Source: Chryseobacterium sp.
Lineage (GTDB): Bacteria > Bacteroidota > Bacteroidia > Flavobacteriales > Weeksellaceae
Length of the DNA: 64,000 nucleotides
Assembly (NCBI GenBank): GCA_027492795.1
Contig: JAPUEB010000026.1
Coordinates: forward strand, 1 to 64,000
Reading direction: 5' to 3'
In this document: positions 17,665 to 25,659 of the stretch, in pieces
How the letters are laid out: every line of letters begins with the position of its first letter
Numbering within the stretch: position 1 is the first letter of the stretch
Notes under the pieces: generated by a model
Seen by the model: the letters and a program-made list of their open reading frames with translations, nothing else
Database searches by the model: none
What the model was told of the DNA's origin: nothing
Program-made: the position numbers and the translations under genes

Positions 17665-18306
17665 TCACTTATACATCCAAAAAAGCACGGGTTTATTAGA
17701 CTTTTTTAAAATTTCATCTATTTCCCTCATCGCATTATTGGAAACTGTGGGACAACCCCATCCTTCCGGCGAACCTTTCGGAAAAACTTCATCATCACTC
17801 ATCTTATCCCAAGAATGAAAAACGATGAACCTTTTCAGAGCATTGGAATTGGTTTCTTCCAAACCGTGCATCAGATATTTTACATGAATTCCCCATTCGC
17901 TGTAGCCGCGCTCGCCAAGTTTATATTTTCCTAATGATGAAAGATGCGAGCCATCCACGTTGCTGAATTTTGGTGAGTTTTTCGTAAAATCCATACTCCA
18001 AATCTTATTTCCACAACCGTGGCCAACCAAATATCGATGAGTAACCTTTTTCTGGTTGAAATCCCATACAAAAAACCTCTTTACGCCCGAATGTAAGCCC
18101 ATATCCATCAAAATGCAGAAATCTGTATTGAAATTCTTTTTCTTACAAAATTTCAAAGCTTCCTCTCCTTTTTTAGTAGTTTTTTGGAGATCTACAACAG
18201 GTTTTTGTTCTGTTTTAAATATTTTTTCATCAAAATCCGATTTTTCCACTTTGGTACAGGAAAAAATAAAACCGAAAGCAATTAGAAAAATAAGAAATCT
18301 CTTCAT
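17665..18306 (-). CDS. L,D-transpeptidase catalytic-domain lipoprotein
   Basis: 213 residues, lipoprotein signal with lipobox ending at Cys17 (FIFSC). It belongs to the murein L,D-transpeptidase catalytic-domain family, related to the YkuD fold. Core marks: HGCGN, GSHLSSLGKYKLGERGYSEWGIH, HSW, and the active-site region GSPEGWGCPTVS with the nucleophilic Cys. Such enzymes can crosslink peptidoglycan or attach proteins to it. It ends against the YceI-like gene (convergent, 15-bp gap), with no clear terminator between. Confidence 0.88.
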   Translation of the reverse strand: MKRFLIFLIAFGFIFSCTKVEKSDFDEKIFKTEQKPVVDLQKTTKKGEEALKFCKKKNFNTDFCILMDMGLHSGVKRFFVWDFNQKKVTHRYLVGHGCGNKIWSMDFTKNSPKFSNVDGSHLSSLGKYKLGERGYSEWGIHVKYLMHGLEETNSNALKRFIVFHSWDKMSDDEVFPKGSPEGWGCPTVSNNAMREIDEILKKSNKPVLFWMYK

Positions 18307-18354
18307 TCTTAAAGGACTTAAAATTTGTTTTAATTATTAATCTCTAAAAATATT

Positions 18355-18419
18355 GCACTCCTACGGAGTGCTGTTTTCGTCAAAATCATTTCTACACATA
18401 TAGAACTCCTATGGAGTTC
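18355..18419. repeat. pair of CTCC-TAY-GGAG palindromes
   Basis: GCACTCC TAC GGAGTGC (18355-18371) and GAACTCC TAT GGAGTTC (18403-18419): two related short palindromes about 48 bp apart in an intergenic gap. Confidence 0.55.
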
Positions 18420-18470
18420 CCTCATAAAACTAACATTCTCAGAAAAAAATTCCCTATCTATCAAAAATCT

Positions 18471-18506
18471 TTCACCATTCACCATTTCACTATTCACTAT
18501 TCACCA
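18471..18506. repeat. heptanucleotide tandem repeat (TTCACYA)
   Basis: Five units of TTCACCA or TTCACTA (one with an extra T) just downstream of the minus-strand gene stopping at 18516. See also the different 7-bp repeat at 25660. Confidence 0.6.
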
Positions 18507-18515
18507 TTTACCCTC

Positions 18516-19199
18516 CTACTCATAATGTTGAAAAATCCCAAAATCACTCGGCGTCCAAAGTGCGGCTTTTTGTCCGGCTGCTTTTAGGCCATTATTCGTC
18601 CAAGTGTTGCAGGTATCTAAAAAGCTGTAGCTACTTTTTGCATCGTAGAAGGCATCATTTTTTCCGTAAACGGCATCGGTTTTTATCAGAATTACTTTTC
18701 CTGCAGCATCTCGATCGAATTTATTTTCAATAAATTTTATCAAATTTTTGTATTGATTTTCTGTAATTAAAATTCTTTTGCAATCCTTTCCCAAAGTCAT
18801 TTTTTCGTAAAAAGTGCAGTGCATCGCCGATTCGCTTAACCAAAACGCAGCTTTGAAAGCGGTAGAAAATTTCAAATCTGCCCAAGTTGGGGTATCCAGA
18901 TAAAAACCTTTGTCGCCCCAACCAATCGCAATATATTTGAAATCTGTTCTTTTGGAAACAGTATTTTCAAATGGAATTTCTTGGCTCCAATCCTTAATTT
19001 CGTTCTTTACAGGAACTACCAAATCGGTGTGAACTCCGTTGGTAAGGATAAAAATTTCTACATTTTTCGGCTCTGTAGTTATTTCGGCGGGAATTTCGAT
19101 AAATGGGATTAAATATGACAAAAGCAAATACATTGCAACGATTCCAATGATTGCCCAAATGCCTTTCAGCACATTAATAACTGCTTTTTTTACATTCAT
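18516..19199 (-). CDS. DUF2459 (TIGR02117) family membrane-anchored protein
   Basis: 227 residues: one N-terminal membrane helix (about 12-33), then a soluble, probably periplasmic, domain. Family marks: ILTNGVHTDLVVPV, FKYIAIGWGDKGFYLDTPTW, SAMHCTFYE, and the C-terminal DTCNTWTNNGLKAAGQKAALWTP. The function of the family is unknown. The Cys/His/Asn residues that align with conserved positions hint at a hydrolase-like fold, but that is only a guess. It is a single gene on its strand. Confidence 0.85.
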   Translation of the reverse strand: MNVKKAVINVLKGIWAIIGIVAMYLLLSYLIPFIEIPAEITTEPKNVEIFILTNGVHTDLVVPVKNEIKDWSQEIPFENTVSKRTDFKYIAIGWGDKGFYLDTPTWADLKFSTAFKAAFWLSESAMHCTFYEKMTLGKDCKRILITENQYKNLIKFIENKFDRDAAGKVILIKTDAVYGKNDAFYDAKSSYSFLDTCNTWTNNGLKAAGQKAALWTPSDFGIFQHYE

Positions 19200-19300
19200 G
19201 ATATATTGTCTTCACATAATTTCTATAAAACAATTTTGTACAAAGAAAGCTACTTGCAAATTGTTCATGAAAAATTAATATTAAATTTTCTTCAAAATAT

Positions 19301-19330
19301 TTGGAAATTTAAGAAATAATAGTATATTTA
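19301..19330 (+). promoter_or_regulatory. promoter of a small basic-protein gene
   Basis: TTG (19301-19303), 19-bp spacer, TATATTTA (19323-19330): seven of eight -7 bases match. Transcription should start near 19337, 17 nt before the ATG. Confidence 0.5.
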
Positions 19331-19353
19331 TTACCGAAATATTTATCAAAAAT

Positions 19354-19437
19354 ATGCGCAAAAACACCAAATCGCAAAAAAGATTCAAATTTCGGGTAAA
19401 AATAGCTCCTAAAAGAGTTCAGCAAAAAAAATATTGA
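19354..19437 (+). CDS. candidate 27-residue highly basic protein, unrecognised
   Basis: A 27-codon ORF in the 546-bp gap between the DUF2459 gene and queG. It starts MRKNTKSQKRFKFRV and ends RVQQKKY; more than a third of its residues are Lys or Arg and it has no acidic residue. It has a promoter with correct spacing (19301-19330), a leader of about 17 nt, and a strong terminator that begins at the stop codon (19436-19473). That arrangement is that of a complete single-gene unit. The composition recalls small ribosomal or RNA-binding proteins, but I cannot name a family. The alternative is a small RNA of about 135 nt in which the ORF is fortuitous. A longer minus-strand frame across the same DNA looks like an antisense shadow. 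Confidence 0.5.
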   Translation: MRKNTKSQKRFKFRVKIAPKRVQQKKY

Positions 19438-19473
19438 TTTTCGGTGAAGTTTCGGCTTCCTGAAAATCTTTTT
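19436..19473 (+). terminator. rho-independent terminator of the small gene
   Basis: GATTTTCGG-GAAG arm (19436-19449, one bulge) pairs with CTTCCTGAAAATC (19456-19468), loop TTTCGG, then TTTTT C TTTTT. It has no other plus-strand gene to serve. Confidence 0.75.
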
Positions 19474-19661
19474 CTTTTTACAGAACCTGTTATTTTTACT
19501 ACAATGATTTTGAAAAACCTTAAAAATACAAATTAAGGTTATGGGATTTTCTCCCTTTTTCTTTCGGCAAAACTTAACAGTTGATACCAAAACCATATTC
19601 AATGTAGTCCAATATTTTGCCGACAAATATTTTTAATTTTACCTTGTTGAATGATTATTAA

Positions 19662-19725
19662 TGCCACGAAATCGCAGATTCGACGAAGCCAATGCACGAA
19701 TAAATTCCTTAGTGCATTCGTGGCA
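19662..19725. repeat. TGCCAC palindromic repeat, copy C (intact)
   Basis: Outer arms TGCCACGAA (19662-19670) / TTCGTGGCA (19717-19725) and inner arms AATGCAC (19691-19697) / GTGCATT (19712-19718). It sits 20 bp past the queG stop and may also act as its terminator. Confidence 0.7.
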
Positions 19726-19745
19726 AAACTACTATATTGTTTATT

Positions 19746-20696
19746 CTATTTTTTTGGTGGTATAACTTCAAAACCCAAAAACTCGATATTCCTTTTCAAT
19801 CCTGCAAATTTTGTCCTTTTCACAGGTGATTTTTTAAAGATTTCAGAAAAAATTTCTTGCGTAAGTTCCTTCCAGTTTTCTTTTCGGAAGTTTTTTAGAT
19901 ATGCATTCGGTTGAAATTTTGGTTGATTGTGCGGCAAAGAAAAGCGGTTCCACGGACAAACATCCTGACAAATATCGCAGCCAAACATCCAATCCTCCAT
20001 TTTTTTGGAAAAATCTGATGGAATTTCGTTTTTCAATTCGATGGTTGCGTAAGAAATACATTTGCTGCCGTCAACAATTTTTTCTGAAACGATCGCATCT
20101 GTTGGACACGCTTCTATACATTTCGTGCAGGTTCCGCAGTGGTCTGTTGTGGGTAAATCGTATTGCAAATCGAGATCGCAGATGATTTCTGCCAAAAAAT
20201 AGAAAGAACCACTTTTTTTGGTAATCAGATTCGCATTTTTTCCCACCCAGCCAATTCCGGATTTTCTTGCCCAACTTCTTTCCAAAACCGGAGCAGAATC
20301 CGTAAAAATTCTACAATGAAAATCCCCGATTTCCTCCTGAAGTTCTGCCACCATTTCCCGTAAAATTTCTTTTATAACTTCATGATAATCCTCACCATAG
20401 GCATATTTTGAAATCTTAAAATTATCTAAAGTTGAAATTTCTTCCTTCGGAAAGTAGTTGTAAGAAAGGGAAATTACAGATTTTGCGTGAGGTACCAATA
20501 AACTGGGATCAAGACGTTTATCGAAATGGTTTTCCATATATTTCATTTCGCCATGGAAACCATTTTTCAAAAAATTTTCGAGCGGTTTCGCGTCTTCCTC
20601 CAAAAAACCGGCTTTGGAAATACCGCAATCCTGAAACCCAAACTTTTTTGCCTTCTCCTTTATCAGTTCCGAATATTTCTGTGCGTTTTGAAACAT
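19746..20696 (-). CDS. queG: epoxyqueuosine reductase QueG
   Basis: Last step of queuosine synthesis: reduces epoxyqueuosine to queuosine in tRNA, using cobalamin and two 4Fe-4S clusters. 316 residues from ATG 20696, the usual start region ([16 protein letters not shown]). Cluster ligands are seen in [12 protein letters not shown] and [11 protein letters not shown]; the substrate-pocket region [17 protein letters not shown] is intact. The frame continues 40 codons upstream to 20816, but that part is read out of a 10-bp tandem repeat array, so it is not protein coding. The upstream gap with the divergent rhodanese gene holds that array. Confidence 0.95.
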   Translation of the reverse strand: MFQNAQKYSELIKEKAKKFGFQDCGISKAGFLEEDAKPLENFLKNGFHGEMKYMENHFDKRLDPSLLVPHAKSVISLSYNYFPKEEISTLDNFKISKYAYGEDYHEVIKEILREMVAELQEEIGDFHCRIFTDSAPVLERSWARKSGIGWVGKNANLITKKSGSFYFLAEIICDLDLQYDLPTTDHCGTCTKCIEACPTDAIVSEKIVDGSKCISYATIELKNEIPSDFSKKMEDWMFGCDICQDVCPWNRFSLPHNQPKFQPNAYLKNFRKENWKELTQEIFSEIFKKSPVKRTKFAGLKRNIEFLGFEVIPPKK

Positions 20697-20723
20697 AATG
20701 TGCTGCAAAGTAACAAAATTTCC

Positions 20724-20731
20724 TATTTTTG
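20724..20731 (+). promoter_or_regulatory. candidate -7 element of the rhodanese gene
   Basis: TATTTTTG, exact TAnnTTTG match. If used, the transcript would start near 20738 and carry the whole GTTTGAW array in its leader. No good TTG -33 element. Confidence 0.35.
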
Positions 20732-20745
20732 TTTCACAAAAACTT

Positions 20746-20852
20746 GTTTGATAAGGTTTGAAATCGTTTGAAGTAGTTTGATAATGTTCTTTCTCCTCAA
20801 ACAAGTTCAAACTCAATCAAACGATTTCAAACTCAATCAAACAAATTCAAAC
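20746..20852. repeat. 10-bp phased GTTTGAW array with a central inversion
   Basis: Four copies of GTTTGAW start at 20746, 20756, 20766 and 20776. After a 14-bp centre, six copies of the reverse complement follow (TCAAAC at 20797, then WTCAAAC at 20806, 20816, 20826, 20836 and 20846). The period is exactly 10 bp, with 3-bp spacers that vary. Left GTTTGAAATCGTTTGA (20756-20771) is a perfect 16-bp complement of the right half (20817-20832), so RNA or single-stranded DNA could form a long hairpin. Confidence 0.85.
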
Positions 20853-20871
20853 TTTAAACAAACTCTGTGTT

Positions 20872-21159
20872 ATGTCATTAAAAGAAGTATTAGAAGCTGG
20901 AAACTACGAACTGATCGACGTTCGCGAACCGATGGAACTGATGATGGATGGCGAGATAGAAGGCGCTAAAAATATTCCGCTAGGACAAGTGGCGGATAGA
21001 AAAGACGAAATTTTGAACCTCGAAAAACCGGTAATTCTTTTTTGCAGAAGCGGAAACCGCAGCGGAAAAGCGTTGGAATATTTAGAATCCGAAGGCTTGA
21101 AAAACGGATACAACGGCGGCGGTTGGAGCGAACTGAAAAACATTTTGGAACAACTGTAA
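20872..21159 (+). CDS. rhodanese-like sulfurtransferase domain protein
   Basis: A 95-residue single rhodanese domain. It shows the opening LIDVREPMELMMDGEIEGAKNIPLG and the active-site loop CRSGNRS with its catalytic Cys, which would carry a persulfide. The size and lack of a signal peptide fit GlpE/PspE-type cytoplasmic proteins. It is divergent from queG, with the phased repeat array between them, and is followed by its own terminator. Confidence 0.92.
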   Translation: MSLKEVLEAGNYELIDVREPMELMMDGEIEGAKNIPLGQVADRKDEILNLEKPVILFCRSGNRSGKALEYLESEGLKNGYNGGGWSELKNILEQL

Positions 21160-21164
21160 TTGAC

Positions 21165-21192
21165 ATCCTCTCGTTTTCGGGAGGATTTTTTT
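21165..21192 (+). terminator. rho-independent terminator of the rhodanese gene
   Basis: ATCCTCTCG (21165-21173) / CGGGAGGAT (21178-21186), TTTT loop, long T-run. Six bases past the stop. Confidence 0.85.
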
Positions 21193-21247
21193 TTGTGTAT
21201 ATTTGATTGCAATTTGAAAATAAGAAAATTCGCAAATTAATTTATTG

Positions 21248-21435
21248 AGGTCATAACTTAACTTCATATTTAACAACACTTATAAACAGGATGTTTGTCA
21301 TTCCGAAGGAATCTAAATAATCTTTGTAGAGATGCTTTCAGCATGACAAACTTTATGCATATTTTTGTATTTGACTGATAATCAATATTAAAATATTTTG
21401 ATAATATGTAATTAACTGCTGAACTCAATTAATTT
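21248..21435. repeat. about 190-bp dispersed repeat, copy 1
   Basis: It shares order and sequence with 41519-41780: AGGTCATARCTTAACTTCAT at one end, AATAATCTTTGTAGAGRTGC in the middle, and TAATTAACT / CAATTAACT near the other. It contains TTTGTCAT/ATGACAAA arms. It fills the gap between the rhodanese terminator and the gene at 21440. Confidence 0.7.
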
Positions 21436-21439
21436 AAAA

Positions 21440-21652
21440 ATGAAGAATCTATTCATTATTTTTGGTTTTAGTTTTTTGATATGGTTTGGTGTAGCATTGC
21501 TATTATCACAATTTATGGAATTTATTTATGTAGCCATTATTTGTGGGATTTTGCAGATAATTTTAGTTCCAAATGTTACTACTATTAAATATCAATCAGG
21601 AGATAAAACATATTTGAAGTGGGATTTCTTGAAAAAATCGTTAACAATTTAG
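21440..21652 (+). CDS. small membrane protein of unknown function
   Basis: 70 residues with two membrane helices (about 3-24 and 28-46) and a short polar tail (TTIKYQSGDKTYLKWDFLKK). It is unrecognised. The start follows directly after a dispersed repeat, and no promoter match is obvious. Either a genuine small gene or a remnant; coding appearance is moderate. Confidence 0.45.
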   Translation: MKNLFIIFGFSFLIWFGVALLLSQFMEFIYVAIICGILQIILVPNVTTIKYQSGDKTYLKWDFLKKSLTI

Positions 21653-21701
21653 AGGGTTGTGTTATCTTTTTTTTTGACTAATATCATAAATATGTAGATT
21701 T

Positions 21702-21736
21702 CAGCCTTGCCAAGGTTTAGAACCTTGACAAGGCTA
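21702..21736. repeat. AGCCTTG palindrome
   Basis: AGCCTTGCCAAGGTT pairs with AACCTTGACAAGGCT (one mismatch), with a few bases between. It could terminate the small gene before it; no strong T-run. Confidence 0.5.
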
Positions 21737-21758
21737 ATTTCAATAAAAAAAATTAAAA

Positions 21759-22163
21759 ATGCAGTTCGCTTACACCAAAAGAAGACTCCTCATCAATCTA
21801 ATTTTAGGAATTGGATGGTTGGGTATTGGTATTTCTTACTTTTTTGAAAAAGACGAAAGCTCAACTTGGAAACCTTATCTGGTAACGGTTTTAGGTATTT
21901 GTTATATTTCTTTTTTTCTGTTTGAATTTTTCCGAAAATATTTTCAAATTACTTCCGAAAAAATCATTATCAATACTTTGCCAAAAGAAGAAATTGAACT
22001 GAAATACATCAAAGAAGTAAAATATTACGCTAACGATTACACCTTCAAAACAACCAATAAAACCTTAAAAATCGTAAAGTCGCAAATCAACAAAAAGCAA
22101 CTTCCAGATTTTGAAAAATTTTTCAAGAACTTTGAGAATAAATTAGCTGAAAGCTCAATTTAG
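21759..22163 (+). CDS. membrane protein with PH-like tail, unknown function
   Basis: 134 residues: two membrane helices (about 9-28 and 38-58), then a soluble part (FQITSEKIIINTLPKEEIELKYIKEVKYY) with the strand pattern of a bacterial PH-like domain. The plan is the same as the 166-residue protein at 98. No specific role can be given. It converges on the flavoprotein gene at 22181 with 17 bp between. Confidence 0.6.
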   Translation: MQFAYTKRRLLINLILGIGWLGIGISYFFEKDESSTWKPYLVTVLGICYISFFLFEFFRKYFQITSEKIIINTLPKEEIELKYIKEVKYYANDYTFKTTNKTLKIVKSQINKKQLPDFEKFFKNFENKLAESSI

Positions 22164-22180
22164 AAGTTATTTTAAGGTTT

Positions 22181-23170
22181 TTAAAACTTAAAATAATCCG
22201 CTTGCTCAAATTCCTTCAGAAGATTTTCAAAAACCTTTTCCACAGGCAAAATTTCGTCAATTAAAGCGGAAACTTGCCCAATTTCCAGTTCGCCTTCTTC
22301 CAAATCGCCTTCAAACATTCCGCGTTTTGCACGAGCGCGACCAAGAGTTTCTTTTAAAGCTTCCACATTGCGACCATTTTCGTAAAGCTTTTCTAAATCA
22401 TGGAAAAATTTGTTTTTCACCAAACGAACGGGAGCCAATTCCTTCAAAGTAAGTTGTGTATCGCCTTCGTTTAAAGAAATCATTTTGTTTTTCCAATTGT
22501 CGTGCGAGCTTGCTTCTACGGTTGCGGCGAAACGGGAACCAATCTGTATACCGTCTGCTCCGAGAATCATCGCCGCTTTCATTTGGGAACCAAGAGCGAT
22601 TCCTCCGGCTGCAATTAAGGGTTTTGAGATATGTTTTTTTACATTGGGAATAAGGCAAAAAGTGGTGGTTTCATCTCTTCCGTTGTGTCCTCCTGCTTCG
22701 AAACCTTCCGCCACTATTGCATCAACTCCCGCTTCTTCACACTTTATGGCAAATTTTGTGGAGGAAACAACGTGGGCGACAGTTAATCCTTCTTTTTGCA
22801 AAGTTTCGGTATAAGTTTTTGGATTTCCAGCGGATGTGAAAACGATTTTCACGCCTTCTTCCAAAATAATTTTGATGATTTCTTCTAAATTTGGGTACAG
22901 CATCGGAACGTTTACGCCAAAAGGCTTGTCTGTTGCAGCCTTACATTTTTGGATGTTTTCGCGCAAAATATCGGGATACATACTTCCGGCTCCAATTAGC
23001 CCTAAACCGCCGCAATTAGAGACCGCAGAAGCCAATCTCCATCCAGAATGCCAAATCATTCCGCCTTGAATGATGGGATATTTTGTTTTGAAAAGTTCAC
23101 AAATTCTGTTGGTGTTTTCCTGCATATCTTTTAGTTTTTTGGCAGCGCCGAAATCAATAAAATTACTCAT
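22181..23170 (-). CDS. nitronate monooxygenase / FabK-like flavoprotein
   Basis: 329 residues, FMN-dependent TIM barrel of the 2-nitropropane dioxygenase family, which includes nitronate monooxygenase and the enoyl-ACP reductase FabK. Marks: PIIQGGMIWHSGWRLASAVSNCGGLGLIG, FEAGGHNG (position of the catalytic His), PLIAAGGIALG and GADGIQIGSRF. Sequence alone does not separate the two activities. The start ATG 23170 is the longest; an internal Met (codon 16) just before the conserved barrel is possible. It is not linked to fatty-acid synthesis genes here. Confidence 0.85.
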   Translation of the reverse strand: MSNFIDFGAAKKLKDMQENTNRICELFKTKYPIIQGGMIWHSGWRLASAVSNCGGLGLIGAGSMYPDILRENIQKCKAATDKPFGVNVPMLYPNLEEIIKIILEEGVKIVFTSAGNPKTYTETLQKEGLTVAHVVSSTKFAIKCEEAGVDAIVAEGFEAGGHNGRDETTTFCLIPNVKKHISKPLIAAGGIALGSQMKAAMILGADGIQIGSRFAATVEASSHDNWKNKMISLNEGDTQLTLKELAPVRLVKNKFFHDLEKLYENGRNVEALKETLGRARAKRGMFEGDLEEGELEIGQVSALIDEILPVEKVFENLLKEFEQADYFKF

Positions 23171-23225
23171 GTTGTAAAGTTAAAGCTTTCGCTATAATTT
23201 TCAAAAAACCTTGGGTGAAATTCAA

Positions 23226-23251
23226 AAAAAATCCCTGAAAACTCAGGGATT
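23226..23251 (-). terminator. terminator of surA
   Basis: AATCCCTGA (23230-23238) / TCAGGGATT (23243-23251), loop AAAC, T-run on the minus strand. Lies 8 bp past the surA stop. Confidence 0.85.
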
Positions 23252-23259
23252 CATGTATT

Positions 23260-24630
23260 TTAATTCGTTAATACAGCACTTTTTAAATCGGGATCAAAAC
23301 TGCACTGTGAATAGCGATTATTGATGGAGATGAAGATATGCGGAATTTGCTGTTTCACCCATTTATCTACCATTTCGCTCTTTTTTTTGTTCAGCGCCAT
23401 TTGCTTAATGCGGTCGTAGTCTGTTTCTATTGCAAGCTGGTGCGCAGGAATTACATCTTCAACTTTTACCAATGTTACGGCTTTTTTTCTGTTGAGTTCT
23501 GTTTCAAAAACCTCCGTCATGTCACCTTTATTCAGCCCAGCAATATGGTAGCCCATGGTTGGTTCCAAAGAAAGTTTTTCAATTTTGTCCGAACCTTCAG
23601 GACTGGTAATTATTCCTGCATTAAATTTTGTTTTTTTATCGTCAGAAAATTTGTACGCGGCATCTTTAAAAGTCATTTTACCTGTTTCTATTAACGTACG
23701 AATACTATCCAGTTCTTTTTTGGCGTCGTTTATTTCTTCTGCGGTAGGTTTTGCCATAATAAGGATGTGGCTTGCATCGTACATTTTGCCCGATTTCCTT
23801 TCGAGCTTTATAAGGTGGTAGCCAAATTCTGTTTCTATAGGATCCGATATTTCATCTTCTTGCAAATTCAGCGCAGCTGCTTCAAAAGGCTTTACCATTT
23901 GACCTTTGGAGATGTTTTTCATCAATCCTCCATTGGCTGCGGAACCCGGATCTTCGGAATAAATTCTGGCTTGGCTTTCAAAAGTTTCTCCCTTCAGGAT
24001 GTCTTGCTTGATCTTTTTCAGACGGTTGATGATTTCATCCTTGTGCGATTCTGTAAGTTTTGGAAAAATGCTTATTTGCGCCAGTGTTACCTCGTCTTTC
24101 ACCTCGGGTAGCTGAGATTTGTAGGTATTATAGAAATCTGTAACTTCATTAGGGGTAACATCCGCTTTTTCTGTAATTTTTTGATATTTCGCCTGCCCGT
24201 AATATTGGTCTGTATCTATCTTTTCGATGGCGCTCTTCATTTCGTAGGAAGTACGGAATTTATAGGATGCAAGCATCGACTTCTCATCTGGAAACTGGGC
24301 CAAAAACTGGTTATATTTTAAACTTGCATTTTCCTTTATAGCTGCGGTTCTGTTTTCGATGAGGGTGTCTTTTTTTGCTTCGTAAACAATAATTTTATTA
24401 TTAAGGATACTCTCCATTACATTACACCTGTCGTTCATCTTTGATCCCTGTTGTGCAGCATAATTGATCTGTTCTTCAATATCGGATTCCAGAATAATTT
24501 CATCCCCTATTACGGCGGCAATTCCATCAATCAGCTTTCCTTTTTGAAGCTGTGCAAATGCATTTGCCGAAAGAAAAGTGAAGAAAATCCCAAGCAAAAA
24601 AGAGAATTTCATTTTATTAATCATATTCAT
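23260..24630 (-). CDS. surA: periplasmic peptidyl-prolyl isomerase, SurA type
   Basis: 456 residues with a signal peptide (to about residue 26, NAFAQ). Chaperone and PPIase for outer-membrane proteins. It has an N-terminal chaperone part (GIAAVIGDEIILESDIEEQI) and two parvulin domains: about 175-270 with EDPGSAANGGLMKNISKGQMV and FGYHLIKLE, and about 280-380 with ASHILIMAKPT and KFNAGIITSPEGSD. The C-terminal part is about as long as the family's. The first Met is used here; later Mets at codons 3 and 7 would leave the signal peptide intact. A -7 element lies just upstream. Confidence 0.92.
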   Translation of the reverse strand: MNMINKMKFSFLLGIFFTFLSANAFAQLQKGKLIDGIAAVIGDEIILESDIEEQINYAAQQGSKMNDRCNVMESILNNKIIVYEAKKDTLIENRTAAIKENASLKYNQFLAQFPDEKSMLASYKFRTSYEMKSAIEKIDTDQYYGQAKYQKITEKADVTPNEVTDFYNTYKSQLPEVKDEVTLAQISIFPKLTESHKDEIINRLKKIKQDILKGETFESQARIYSEDPGSAANGGLMKNISKGQMVKPFEAAALNLQEDEISDPIETEFGYHLIKLERKSGKMYDASHILIMAKPTAEEINDAKKELDSIRTLIETGKMTFKDAAYKFSDDKKTKFNAGIITSPEGSDKIEKLSLEPTMGYHIAGLNKGDMTEVFETELNRKKAVTLVKVEDVIPAHQLAIETDYDRIKQMALNKKKSEMVDKWVKQQIPHIFISINNRYSQCSFDPDLKSAVLTN

Positions 24631-24647
24631 TTTTTAAAATCAATCTG

Positions 24648-24655
24648 CAAATTTA
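24648..24655 (-). promoter_or_regulatory. -7 element of surA
   Basis: TAAATTTG on the minus strand, exact TAnnTTTG match, 18 bp upstream of the first ATG. The -33 position reads TAG rather than TTG at 19 bp. Confidence 0.5.
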
Positions 24656-24706
24656 GAATTCTAAACGGATTATCCTAAATTTTATGTTATAATAATTTCT
24701 TAAAAT

Positions 24707-25627
24707 TTAAACTTCTACCTCAAAAGTTGTAAGTTCCTTAAACTGCTTGATGCGACCTATCATATCAGCTTCGGTAACTTCGGTAAGTCTTTCTGTACCA
24801 AATTTTTCTACTGTAAAGGAAGCAAGCGCAGAACCGACGATGAGTGCAGATTTCATGGTTTCAAACCCAAAATCTTCTTTTTTTGCAAGATAGGCTGCGA
24901 AACCACCTGCAAAAGTATCTCCCGCTCCTGTTGGGTCGAAAACTTCTTCCAAAGGCATTGCAGGAATTGCAAAAATTCTTCCGTCGTGGAAAAGCAAGGC
25001 TCCGTGTTCACCTTTTTTAATGATTACAAAATCGGGACCCATTTCGTGGATTTTTTTGGCGGCTTTTACCAAGGAATATTCGCCGGAAAGCTGTCGCGCT
25101 TCTTCATCGTTGATGCTGATAACGTCGGTTTTGGCAATCATTACTTTCAAAGTATCCATTGCCGTATCCATCCAAAAATTCATGGTATCTAGAATTACCA
25201 TTTTCGGACGGCTTTTCATTTTTTCTAAAACAGAAAGCTGTACAGCCGGATGAAGATTCCCTAAAAGTAAAACCTCCGCATCCTGCATAGAATCAGGAAT
25301 TTTTGGGTCGAAGTTTTCCAAAACATTCACTTCTGTTACCAAAGTATCGCGAGAATTGAGGTCGTTGTGATACCTTCCGCTCCAGAAAAATGTTTTGCCG
25401 TCTTTTACGATTTCTATTCCGTCAATATTTACACCTCTTCCGGTAAGTAAATCCAGATATTCTTGCGGAAAATCGCCTCCAACTACGGAAACAATTCCCG
25501 AAGGAACACCCATAATAGAAGAGGCAATACCGATGAAAGTAGCGGCACCACCCAAAATTTTATCTGTTTTTCCGAAAGGAGTTTCAATGGCATCGAAAGC
25601 TACGCTTCCTACAACTAATAGTTTCAT
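24707..25627 (-). CDS. PfkB family carbohydrate kinase
   Basis: 306 residues of the ribokinase/PfkB fold. It has GSVAFDAIETPFG with GGAATFIGIASSIMG near the N-terminus and the ATP/anion-hole signature DPTGAGDTFAGGFAAYL (about 235-252) with catalytic Asp. Members phosphorylate sugars or nucleosides; the substrate here cannot be read from the sequence. It is a single gene upstream of gldD's end, with a heptanucleotide repeat before its start. Confidence 0.9.
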   Translation of the reverse strand: MKLLVVGSVAFDAIETPFGKTDKILGGAATFIGIASSIMGVPSGIVSVVGGDFPQEYLDLLTGRGVNIDGIEIVKDGKTFFWSGRYHNDLNSRDTLVTEVNVLENFDPKIPDSMQDAEVLLLGNLHPAVQLSVLEKMKSRPKMVILDTMNFWMDTAMDTLKVMIAKTDVISINDEEARQLSGEYSLVKAAKKIHEMGPDFVIIKKGEHGALLFHDGRIFAIPAMPLEEVFDPTGAGDTFAGGFAAYLAKKEDFGFETMKSALIVGSALASFTVEKFGTERLTEVTEADMIGRIKQFKELTTFEVEV

Positions 25628-25659
25628 TTTATATTTTTAGTATTTGTTTAAAAAAAAAT

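Noticed and set aside
19309-19626. 105-codon open frame on the minus strand opposite the small basic gene
   Set aside because: It has no promoter or domain, its composition (Lys/Phe/Arg runs) is that of antisense AT-rich DNA, and the plus-strand unit explains the same DNA better.
20697-20816. Upstream extension of queG
   Set aside because: It is read from the GTTTGAW repeat array and adds 40 residues not expected in the family.
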